From an uncultured Commensalibacter sp. (GTDB taxonomy: Bacteria > Pseudomonadota > Alphaproteobacteria > Acetobacterales > Acetobacteraceae): 54,000 nucleotides of DNA. Position numbers and translations under genes: made by a program. Numbering within the stretch: the stretch's first letter is position 1; the number at the start of each line of letters is the position of its first letter. The notes beneath the pieces were generated by a model. That model worked only from the letters and a program-made list of their open reading frames with translations, did not search any database and was not told where the DNA came from. Of this stretch, positions 46,280-54,000 are shown piece by piece. Location of the stretch: positions 1 through 54,000 of the forward strand of contig CAMPDW010000014.1 of assembly GCA_946699565.1 (NCBI GenBank), given 5' to 3'.

Positions 46280-48175
46280 ATGCCTGAAAATCAGAAAAAA
46301 ACATCCACTGATTTAATTCATTCCCAAACATCTTATAATCCTGAACATTTTAAACAAGCTTTAGTCAGTACTATTCATACGCTTAGTGGATATACTGAAA
46401 CAAATATTAATTTTTGTAATAATTATTCACGCCATCGTCACGATCAATATACTCATCATAAAAATGCTGCCTATCTTCCCCAACCCCCTGATATACAAGA
46501 TGAAAAAGCACTTCAATATATTCGAGGAAAAGCAGATTCCATTGCTTTATATCTTAAATATCATAATGATAAAATTTCTCTTTCAAATAATCTTCCACGC
46601 GGGGATGCTCAAAACAGTTTTAATGCGCTTGAACAAGCCCGCGTTGAAGCTTTAGGAAGCAAACAAATGGCTGGCGTTCATGCTAATCTTCAGGCCGTAA
46701 TGGAACATCAAAGCAAAATCGAAGCTCATGCAAAAATGAACAAGGCAGAACATTTATCCCCTGATAAAGCATTATATTTACTTGCTTATGAAAAATTAAC
46801 TGGAGAAGCTGTTCCTAAATCTTCTCGAAAAATTCTTCAATTATGGCGTAATCGGCTTACCCCTCAAGGAGAAAAAGCTCTTGAAGCTATGAAAGAAACC
46901 TTATCAAATCAAGAAAAATACGCACAAGCAACGCAACAGTTACTCAAGGCGTATAATCTCGTTGAAGAAGAAGAAAAAGGAAAAAAAGAAGAACAAGAAA
47001 AGTCTTCTCAAGATTCTTCAGATCAAAATAAAAATGATAATCATGAAGTTCCTGAAGAAACAAATAATGAACAAGAAAATAAAATGCTTGAACAACAAAT
47101 TTCCCAAATATCCTTGGGTATGGAAGATCAAGACAATAATGAAAAAGAAAATACCCATGAAGGGATAGAAAAATCTGAAAAAACAGGTGGTCTTTCACTA
47201 CCATCTGAAAATTCCATAAATAATATAGAAGATTTTTCTTATCATATTTATACTAAGATTTTTGACGAAATCGTAACTGCAGATCAAATTTGCGATGTAA
47301 AGGAACTTAATTTTCTCAGAAACCAACTTGATCAACAATTAAAGGAAATACAAAATTTTGTTTCCAAATTAGCCAATCGTTTACAACGTAAATTAATGTC
47401 TCAACAAACGAGAAGCTGGAATTTTGATCAAGAAGAAGGGTTGCTGGATGCCAGTAAATTAACCAGAGTCATTATTAACCCTACCAACTCCCTAAGCTAT
47501 AAACAGGAAAAATCAACAGATTTCAAAGATACGATTGTCACACTATTAATCGATAATTCAGGCTCTATGCGAGGACATCCTATTTCTATCGCTGCCATGT
47601 GTGGTGACATTTTGGCAAGAACACTTGAACGCTGTGCGGTGAAAGTGGAAATTCTTGGCTTTACAACCCAAGCCTGGAAAGGTGGTCGCAGCCGTGAAAA
47701 ATGGCTGGCTGACAAACGTCCCAAAGATCCAGGACGTTTGAATGATTTACGTCATATTATCTACAAATCAGCGGATGAACCATGGCGAAGGGCAAAACGT
47801 AATTTAGGATTAATGTTAAAAAATGGATTATTAAAAGAAAATATCGATGGGGAAGCGTTATTCTGGGCATGGCAACGCCTCAAAGCGCGCTTGGAAAGAC
47901 GTAAAATTCTTATGGTTATTTCTGATGGTGCACCTGTTGATGATAGTACATTGTCAACCAATGGTCCTGATTACTTAGAAAATCATTTAAAAAACATAAT
48001 TCACCGGATAGAAAAACAGCCTGATATTGAACTTATCGCCATTGGTATAGGTCATGATGTGACACGTTATTACAAACATGCCGTTACCATTACTAAAGCT
48101 GAGGATTTAGGTCGAACTATGATTCATGAATTAACTCAATTATTTGACAAAAAAAATAAGATAAATACCAAATAG
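46280..48175 (+). CDS. cobT: Cobaltochelatase subunit CobT (VWA protein)
   Basis: CobT partners the CobS hexamer through a von Willebrand A domain. The 631-residue protein has an N-terminal helical CobT domain (about 20-225), a very acidic Lys/Glu/Asn linker (about 228-300), and a C-terminal VWA domain with the MIDAS motif DNSGSM at 425-430. [13 protein letters not shown] and [11 protein letters not shown] follow. AGAGAG precedes the ATG. A hairpin at 48229-48247 lies downstream of the gene. Confidence 0.94.
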   Translation: MPENQKKTSTDLIHSQTSYNPEHFKQALVSTIHTLSGYTETNINFCNNYSRHRHDQYTHHKNAAYLPQPPDIQDEKALQYIRGKADSIALYLKYHNDKISLSNNLPRGDAQNSFNALEQARVEALGSKQMAGVHANLQAVMEHQSKIEAHAKMNKAEHLSPDKALYLLAYEKLTGEAVPKSSRKILQLWRNRLTPQGEKALEAMKETLSNQEKYAQATQQLLKAYNLVEEEEKGKKEEQEKSSQDSSDQNKNDNHEVPEETNNEQENKMLEQQISQISLGMEDQDNNEKENTHEGIEKSEKTGGLSLPSENSINNIEDFSYHIYTKIFDEIVTADQICDVKELNFLRNQLDQQLKEIQNFVSKLANRLQRKLMSQQTRSWNFDQEEGLLDASKLTRVIINPTNSLSYKQEKSTDFKDTIVTLLIDNSGSMRGHPISIAAMCGDILARTLERCAVKVEILGFTTQAWKGGRSREKWLADKRPKDPGRLNDLRHIIYKSADEPWRRAKRNLGLMLKNGLLKENIDGEALFWAWQRLKARLERRKILMVISDGAPVDDSTLSTNGPDYLENHLKNIIHRIEKQPDIELIAIGIGHDVTRYYKHAVTITKAEDLGRTMIHELTQLFDKKNKINTK

Positions 48176-48228
48176 ATTTATCAATATTCATCCATTCTTT
48201 AAAAGAACTATTTTATTATGTCATTAAT

Positions 48229-48247
48229 CCTCAAGATGAACTTGAGG
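48229..48247. terminator. Hairpin between convergent cobT and aminotransferase genes
   Basis: A 7-bp stem (CCTCAAG with CTTGAGG) encloses a 5-base loop between two convergent genes. Neither side has a proper T-run, so it may be a weak or Rho-assisted terminator. Confidence 0.4.
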
Positions 48248-48262
48248 AATAAAATCTATTCA

Positions 48263-49495
48263 TCAAACTAAGTTTTGTACGAATTCTATAATTCTTTGGC
48301 AAGCTTCGTCAAGAACCGCATCATCAGCTGCATAAGAAATACGTAAATAAGGACTTAAACCAAAGGATGAGCCTGGAACAACGGCAACATAAGCTTCTTC
48401 TAATAAAGCCTCGGAAAAATCCTGATCGTTTTTGATTAATCGTCCTTGGGCTGTTTTTTTACCAATACATTCCGCAATCCCAGGATAAATATAAAAGGCT
48501 CCTTGAGGGATGTTACAACTTATACCCGCCATCGCTGAAAAAACAGCTGTCATTTTTTTACGACGCTGATCATAAGCAAGTTTCATCAATTCAATGTCTT
48601 TTTGAGCATATTGCAAGGCCGCAGTTGCAGCTTCTTGACTCACACCGCAGGCACCAGAAGTTGAGTTGCTTTGGATTTTCATCATCGCTTTAATCAAACG
48701 CCTGACTCCACCCGCATACCCTATACGCCATCCAGGCATTGCAAAAGTTTTTGAAACACCATTAGCGGTTAAAATACGATTTTTTAATTCTGGAACCAAA
48801 GCTGCCAATGAATAATGATGCTGCCCATCAAAAATCAAATGCTCGTAAATTTCATCTGCAAAAACCCAGATATGGGGATTAGCTTTCAATACTTCTCCAA
48901 CAGCCAATAAATCTTCTTTTGACCATACGGCACCCGTTGGATTACTTGGAGAATTTAAGATAAGCCATTTTGTTCTGGATGTAATTACCGCTTCTAACTG
49001 CCCTGCCTTTAGGACAAAATTATTATATTCAGGACAAATAACATGAACAGGCTTACCCCCAAGAAACTGCACCATAATCGGATAACTGGCCCAATAAGGT
49101 GCAGGAATAATAACCTCATCCCCAGGATTCAAAGTCGCCATCATTGCATTAAACAAAATCTGTTTTGCCCCATTAGCAACCATAATCTCATCCAAAGCAT
49201 AATCTAGATTATTTTCTTCCTTAAATTTTTTCTGTATAGCTTGTTTCAAGGATAGAAACCCATCAATGGGGGGATATTTCGTTTTTCCCTCCAACGCAGC
49301 CTGATATCCTCCTTCAATTGCTATCTTTGGTGTTAAGAAGTCAGGCTGACCTAATGCCAAAGAAATTACTTTTTTCCCTTCTGCCATCAAAGTCCTAGCA
49401 CGCATCGACATTACAATAGTTTCCGGAGCTTCAAACCCATCCATTCTTGAAGAAAGACCTGGTTCTACCTCTATTTCTTCATTATTCATAATCAC
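48263..49495 (-). CDS. Class I pyridoxal-phosphate aminotransferase (aspartate aminotransferase-like)
   Basis: The 410-residue fold-type I aminotransferase carries the PLP lysine Lys249 in GVSKTFAMPGWRIGYAGG. NSPSNPTGAVWSKEDL and the C-terminal arginine in YLRISYA, which binds the substrate carboxylate, are also present. The family includes bacterial Ib aspartate aminotransferases. A GTG start with AGGA seven bases upstream fits better than the ATG two codons later. It lies 9 bases downstream of a paralogue and is probably cotranscribed with it. Substrate preference cannot be read from sequence alone. Confidence 0.9.
   Translation of the reverse strand: MIMNNEEIEVEPGLSSRMDGFEAPETIVMSMRARTLMAEGKKVISLALGQPDFLTPKIAIEGGYQAALEGKTKYPPIDGFLSLKQAIQKKFKEENNLDYALDEIMVANGAKQILFNAMMATLNPGDEVIIPAPYWASYPIMVQFLGGKPVHVICPEYNNFVLKAGQLEAVITSRTKWLILNSPSNPTGAVWSKEDLLAVGEVLKANPHIWVFADEIYEHLIFDGQHHYSLAALVPELKNRILTANGVSKTFAMPGWRIGYAGGVRRLIKAMMKIQSNSTSGACGVSQEAATAALQYAQKDIELMKLAYDQRRKKMTAVFSAMAGISCNIPQGAFYIYPGIAECIGKKTAQGRLIKNDQDFSEALLEEAYVAVVPGSSFGLSPYLRISYAADDAVLDEACQRIIEFVQNLV
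49116..49153. repeat. 38-bp exact repeat shared by the two aminotransferase genes (copy 1)
   Basis: This stretch is identical to 50361-50398 in the paralogous gene, in the segment encoding FNAMMATLNPGDE. The two genes differ widely elsewhere, so identity at the DNA level over this span suggests local gene conversion or strong constraint. Confidence 0.8.
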
Positions 49496-49504
49496 AATCT
49501 AGTC

Positions 49505-50710
49505 CTAGCTTAAATTCATACAGAAATGTTTGATCCGTAAACAAGCCTCTTTCAATAATTCAGTATTAGTTGCATAAGAAATACGAAAATATCCATCCAT
49601 CATAAACGCTGCACCATGGACTGTTGCAACCCCTTCCTCTTCCAATAAAGCCGTTACAAACATTTCATCACTATCAATTTTTGTGCCTTTGCTGGTTGTT
49701 TTACCTAAACAGTTTTTCATTGAAACGAAAAGATAAAATGCTCCCATTGGCTTGGAACAGGATAAACCAGGTGCTCCATTCAAGCTGTCAAGTACAAGAT
49801 TTCGACGTTTTTGATAAGTTGCCACCATATCCATGACTGAATCCTGTGCCCCATTCAAAGCCTCAACTGTAGCAGCCTGACTTATGGAGCAGGGATTTGT
49901 CGTTGATTGACCCTGTAATTTTGTCATTGCCTTGATGAATTCTATAGGTGCAGCGGCATATCCAATACGCCATCCTGTCATTGAATAAGCTTTTGAAACA
50001 CCGTTCATGGTAACTGTACGTTCTTTTAAGCTTGGTTCCACCTGAACAATGGTCGAAGCAACAACACCGTCATAAACTAATTTAGAATAGATATCATCGG
50101 TCAAAACCCAAACATCTGGATATTGCAACAAAACATCACATAAAGCCCGTAATTCGTCTTTATTATAAACCGCACCTGTTGGATTACATGGTGAATTCAA
50201 AATCAACCATTTGGTCTTAGATGTAATTGCAGCACTTAATTGTTCAGGTTGCAATTTAAATCCTGCATGTTCTTCTTTACATGGTATAATGACAGGTGTT
50301 CCCCCTGCCAATGTCACGATATCTGGATAAGAAACCCAACAAGGTGAAGGTATAATAACTTCATCCCCAGGATTCAAAGTCGCCATCATTGCATTAAAAA
50401 TAACTTGCTTTCCACCATTGGAAACCATGATTTCTTCAGGTTGATAATCAATACCATGATCTGCTTTTAACCGTTGTGCAACTGCTTGACGAACAGCGAG
50501 AGTTCCTCCAACATCTGTATATTTTGTCTGACCGGACTGAATGGCTGCTATACCTGCATTTTTAATATTAATAGGTGTATCAAAATCAGGTTCACCAGCC
50601 GAAAGACTGATTACATCCTGACCTTTATTTTTCATTACACGAGCCTTTGCACTAATCACCAGTGTTTGACTTGGCCGTATTTTTTTTAATCGATCAGAAA
50701 AAATATCCAT
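49505..50710 (-). CDS. Class I pyridoxal-phosphate aminotransferase (aspartate aminotransferase-like), tandem paralogue
   Basis: This 401-residue paralogue of the adjacent gene carries PLP lysine Lys240 in GVSKAYSMTGWRIGYAAA. It also has NSPCNPTGAVYNKDEL and the carboxylate-binding arginine in YFRISYA. It keeps the canonical N-terminal start of the Ib aspartate aminotransferases (FSDRLKKIRPSQTLVISAKAR). It is therefore the likelier housekeeping aspartate aminotransferase, with the downstream copy diverged. It leads the two-gene unit. Confidence 0.92.
   Translation of the reverse strand: MDIFSDRLKKIRPSQTLVISAKARVMKNKGQDVISLSAGEPDFDTPINIKNAGIAAIQSGQTKYTDVGGTLAVRQAVAQRLKADHGIDYQPEEIMVSNGGKQVIFNAMMATLNPGDEVIIPSPCWVSYPDIVTLAGGTPVIIPCKEEHAGFKLQPEQLSAAITSKTKWLILNSPCNPTGAVYNKDELRALCDVLLQYPDVWVLTDDIYSKLVYDGVVASTIVQVEPSLKERTVTMNGVSKAYSMTGWRIGYAAAPIEFIKAMTKLQGQSTTNPCSISQAATVEALNGAQDSVMDMVATYQKRRNLVLDSLNGAPGLSCSKPMGAFYLFVSMKNCLGKTTSKGTKIDSDEMFVTALLEEEGVATVHGAAFMMDGYFRISYATNTELLKEACLRIKHFCMNLS
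50361..50398. repeat. 38-bp exact repeat shared by the two aminotransferase genes (copy 2)
   Basis: Second copy of the repeat at 49116-49153, same orientation and same codon frame. Confidence 0.8.
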
Positions 50711-51173
50711 TATTACTATTCCAGTTACATAAACAGTTTATTAAGATAAAGATAATTATTATATAAAATATTTATAAAAAACTTTATATAATATTATTCA
50801 TGTTTTAATTAATTATAATAAATTTATTAATTTCACAAAATTATTATGTTTTTAACGTCTTAAAACAACTTATAAAATAATATAATAAATTTCTTTAAAA
50901 TAATTTAATATATCAGATATATGCTTCTTAAATAATATCTATACATTCTTCTTCGTTCTTTAAAAATAAATAAAACCGATTCCAACAAAATCCTTCAATA
51001 ATTGCATAATTTTTTTAAATTTGCTTCATTGAACAATTTCAAAAAAAATTTGTTAATAAAATCCTTTAATAATAATTTTTAAGAAAAGGAGAAAAACATT
51101 GATTTTACTTATAAGCTTAACAACTGAGACAAAAATAATCAAATACTGTTTAGTTTAAGCTTAGAAGCATGTA
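50711..51173. other. AT-rich intergenic region
   Basis: 463 bases without a recognisable gene. The promoter of the aminotransferase pair must lie at its left end. Nothing else was recognised. Confidence 0.4.
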
Positions 51174-52237
51174 ATGACTTCAAAAATTTTATTACCTCAA
51201 AATACAATGAAATCTTTTATATTAACCAGTTCTACTTCTAATATTGAATTAGACAATTGGAAAATTAATAGCCAACAACTCAATATTAAAAATATCCATT
51301 TTTCTATTCAACAGATTTGTTTACATGGAAGAAAACAAAAAAGATTTTAAACTAATCGTCATTCAATATCCTACCGGTTTAACAATTACGTTAAGTCCAA
51401 CCCGAGGAATAAATATAATTGAGGTTAATGAATCTGGCATACGTCTTGGATGAGATTCACCCGTAAAAGAAATTGTTAAGTCTACTTTTATAAATCTTCA
51501 AAGTCGAAATGGTACAAAACGATTAGAAGATTTCAATGAGATGATAGTACGGTGTGGCTATGAATGGTCAGGTCATCCTATTACTGACACAAATGGAGAA
51601 CTTTATGGTTTACATAGAATAGCAGGAAATACACCAGCATCTGAAGCTATTATCGAAATTAATACTCTGCCCCTTTATGAAATTAGAATAAAAGGCTTAA
51701 TTAAAAAAAAGTAGCTTTAAAAAGTTGATTTACAAACAATGACCGAATTATCTTATATTCCCGGTAATTTCAGTTTTACCATCTATGATTATTTAACAAA
51801 TTATACTGATTATCCTCATAATTACCAAATTATTTATCATAACAATTTTGGTAAGCTTGTATTAGAAAAAAATGCAAGATTTATAGCTCTTGTTAAAGAA
51901 ATAAATCCTTTTAACACTTATGTTCAAAACGGACTTGATAATTGATAGACTTATCTTAAACCTATTAAAAATTTTAATGAAATAGTATATAACATCATTC
52001 CTTACTCAAATAATTGATGAAAACACCCTCGCTGCTTTATTCAATACAAATGGTGTGTCTATTGAATTTAATATTAAACAACTCTCTTTCTTAACTTTAT
52101 AGAAAAACACAGATACAAAAAAGCAGGTTTATGTCACAAGTATTAAATCAGGAACCAATTTTGCTTACCCCATAACGATTAAACAAGAACAAGGAAGAAT
52201 CAAAAAATTAACTCCAAGTAAAACAATTCAATTTTAA
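51174..52237 (+). pseudogene. Decayed DUF4432 (aldose-1-epimerase-like) gene
   Basis: The + strand reads through most of a DUF4432 protein in pieces. From an ATG at 51174 and after a frame change come LTITLSPTRGINIIEVNESGI, RLG then a TGA at 51451-51453 where tryptophan is expected, DSPVKEIV, FINLQSRNG, FNEMIVRCGYEWSGHP, GELYGLH and PLYEIRIKG. An open piece at 51739-51945 gives TELSYIPGNFSFTIYDYLTNY and QIIYHNNFGKLVLEKNARFIALVKEI. The end is KNTDTKKQVYVTSIKSGTNFAYP. At least four stops or frame changes interrupt it. The family fold is that of galactose mutarotase; function is lost here. Confidence 0.8.
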
Positions 52238-52255
52238 TACTACAGCATAAAAAAA

Positions 52256-53505
52256 TTAATAAATACCTGGATTAAAATTTTTAGGAAAACTATTACAATA
52301 AGAACCAGTTTTTATATATAAAACTACACCAATTAATGCGGTTTGTGTATAACATCTAATATATATATCTTTTGCACTTTTAGAAAAATCAGATAATGTT
52401 TCCGCTAAAACAATTTTATGCATATAATATTCACCATTAATAAAACCGTTTGCATACCAAGCATCAGATAAGCCCCGATAATTAAATATTTTTCTATTTA
52501 ATAAAGGATGATTTTTTATAATTGTTTTTTGGGAAGAAAACATAAGCTCATCACTAACAAATGAAATACCTTCTACTTTTTTTATTCCAAAATGATAAAT
52601 AGATCGTAAAACTTCAGAAATAATTAAAGAATTTTTTTTGTAATCTATCCTTTTAAAATTACACAAGGCAGCTGATAATGAAAAAGAAGTTAATAAATAA
52701 CAAATAGGAACTACTAATAAGACCTTAGAAACCCATCGTTCTTTATAGACATAAAGAAACATAAAAATAAAACAAGCAGATATACCCATCATTTCTCGGA
52801 GGTTAGCATTAGGAACATTTAATACAATGTTAGCACTTGTTAAAGCAATTAATAAAAAAGGGCTACTAAGAAAAAAAATATATATTTTTTTATATTTAAC
52901 ATTAAATGTATAATTACATAACTATTTAAAGAAATAATTTTGGCTGATTGAGCAAAATCCTTTGTGATCAAAATTTTAACTACATATATTTTATAAACCA
53001 AAAAAGTTAATAATATATTAAATGTTTTAAATGCTACATCTTTTAAAATTAAAGAAAATGGTTTTTCATTCATTAATATCTTTATAGTAAGCAAACCTAA
53101 TACCAAGGTTACAGCAGATTGATAAAAACAAAATAATGCAAAAAGAGTTAAAAAACGTAATATATAATCAATCGAATCACTTGTATTTTTATCTTTAAAT
53201 ACATAAAAGCATGCTAACCCCATACTTATTACCATAGGAAGACAATCATACTTAAAGGATAAATTCTGTAAAAGATAAAATAAACGAATAAGGATATCGA
53301 TCTGAAATAAAAAAAATTCCATATAACAGACGCATTAACCAAACAGAGAGTGGTCTTGCATTCATATACCATACAAATAAATCTCCATTGGAGGAACGAT
53401 ATATATCGTCCTTAAAATCGTAGGGAGATAATAAGAAAGGAATGGAATATAAAATTGTAATAATTGACGTAAATAAAATATATTGTTTTTAAAAAAAATA
53501 CACAT
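52256..53505 (-). pseudogene. Broken multi-pass membrane protein, GtrII-like glucosyltransferase
   Basis: Minus-strand pieces in different frames join into one protein. They are an N-terminal part (SIITILYSIPFLLSPYDF, then DDIYRSSNGDLFVWYMNARPLSVWLM), a middle of five or so membrane helices (53322-52849), and a C-terminal part (52792-52256) that continues in frame from the SSPFLLIALTSANIVLNVP segment. The frames change near three homopolymer runs: T8 at 53491-53498, T8 at 53309-53316, and an A7/T8 tract around 52871-52891. The layout (acidic pair after the first helix, then ARPL, many helices, a soluble tail) recalls the GtrII family, which adds glucose to O-antigen or other surface glycans. 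The family call is tentative. Confidence 0.55.
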
Positions 53506-54000
53506 AAGTTTAATACATCATTAAAATTAACATAGATAAAATTAGTTAAATGTTTAACCTATAACAAATGACGTAATCTACCATTAATCATTATAAAAAC
53601 AATTAAAATTTATAAAATAATTGTATCAATCATCCATTTAAATTAACCTATATAAATTGGGATTATAACTAGAAAAATGAAATAGTAAAATATCGCTAAA
53701 CGTAATTAAATTATCATAAAAAAGAAATATAATATTCATCTAATTTAGAAACTTAAAGTTATCTCTCCCTTTATAATAATAGGATTTTTTTAAAAAATCT
53801 ATAAAAATAACATAAAACTATTTCATGCTAAAACAAGAAATTACCTTCTCAGTAAATTTTAATAATCTTACTTATAAATAAAAAATTATTCCTAAATCAC
53901 ATTGATACATAGTTATCTATCTACACTGCGATATTTAATGCTTTAATTAATTAAAACAAATACCAATATTATAGAATATATACCAAATATTTAAGGTATT
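53506..54000. other. AT-rich intergenic edge
   Basis: 495 bases to the window edge with stops in every frame and no recognisable gene or RNA. It may hold the promoter of the broken membrane protein gene. Confidence 0.4.

Noticed and set aside
46944-47204. Open frames on both strands within the acidic linker of cobT
   Set aside because: The repetitive GAA/AAA codons of the linker open the other frames by chance.
51739-51945. A 68-codon open frame that could be read as an independent small protein
   Set aside because: Its sequence is the internal part of the DUF4432 family and continues from the flanking broken frames.
52849-53322. A 157-codon frame that could be read as an intact small membrane protein starting MEFFLF
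   Set aside because: The ATG lies right at a T8 run, and the upstream sequence in another frame continues the same family pattern, so it is an internal fragment of a longer broken gene.

Overview
The window looks like a chromosomal segment of a low-GC acetic acid bacterium (Alphaproteobacteria, Acetobacteraceae). The proteins are alphaproteobacterial: a DUF4167 protein next to prmC and prfA, CobS/CobT, a MaeB-type malic enzyme fused to a phosphotransacetylase domain, and a large Hint-domain protein of the kind common in acetic acid bacteria. The DNA is strongly AT-rich, with long AT-only intergenic stretches. This fits an insect-gut lineage such as Commensalibacter better than Acetobacter or Gluconobacter. 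That assignment is inferred from gene content and base composition, not from any search.

Layout. 1-4650: an alpha/beta hydrolase-like protein with a fascin-like tail, a NodT-type outer-membrane efflux lipoprotein, tRNA-Thr(GGT), tRNA-Met(CAT) and the DUF4167 protein. 4822-13907: a housekeeping block read mostly leftward (lysC, a nitronate monooxygenase-like gene, a RodZ-like gene, ispG, hisS, prfA, prmC), with ubiG divergent from lysC. 14009-31330: an accessory six-gene leftward operon, the most interesting part of the window. 31665-40000: DUF2147 protein, grxC, remnants of comF and yjbQ, trpS, an FKBP lipoprotein, argG, an NDUFAF5/BioC-like methyltransferase, a phosphohexomutase and galU. 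40417-48175: maeB, tRNA-Leu(GAG), lipB, a LolA-like lipoprotein, a J-domain protein, cobS and cobT. 48263-50710: two tandem class I aminotransferases. 51174-53505: two more decayed genes, a DUF4432/aldose-epimerase-like gene and a GtrII-like membrane glucosyltransferase.

The six-gene operon is transcribed from 31330 down to 14009. It encodes a 112-residue DUF6616-like protein, a 1643-residue Asn/Gly-rich repeat protein with a C-terminal Hint domain, a divergent acyl-CoA-synthetase-like protein, a fully reducing type I polyketide synthase (KS-AT-DH-ER-KR-ACP), a fatty acyl-AMP ligase, and a TibC/BAHT-type O-heptosyltransferase. The PKS and ligase should make a saturated lipid chain. The heptosyltransferase family modifies repeat-type surface proteins, and the only such protein encoded here is the Hint protein. 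I infer that the operon builds a glycosylated and possibly lipid-linked surface or exported protein. The Hint domain (Hedgehog/intein fold) offers a conceivable chemical link between protein and lipid, but that link is speculation.

Four clearly or probably broken genes (comF, yjbQ, DUF4432, GtrII-like) indicate ongoing gene decay. No rRNA, CRISPR array, insertion sequence or prophage was seen.
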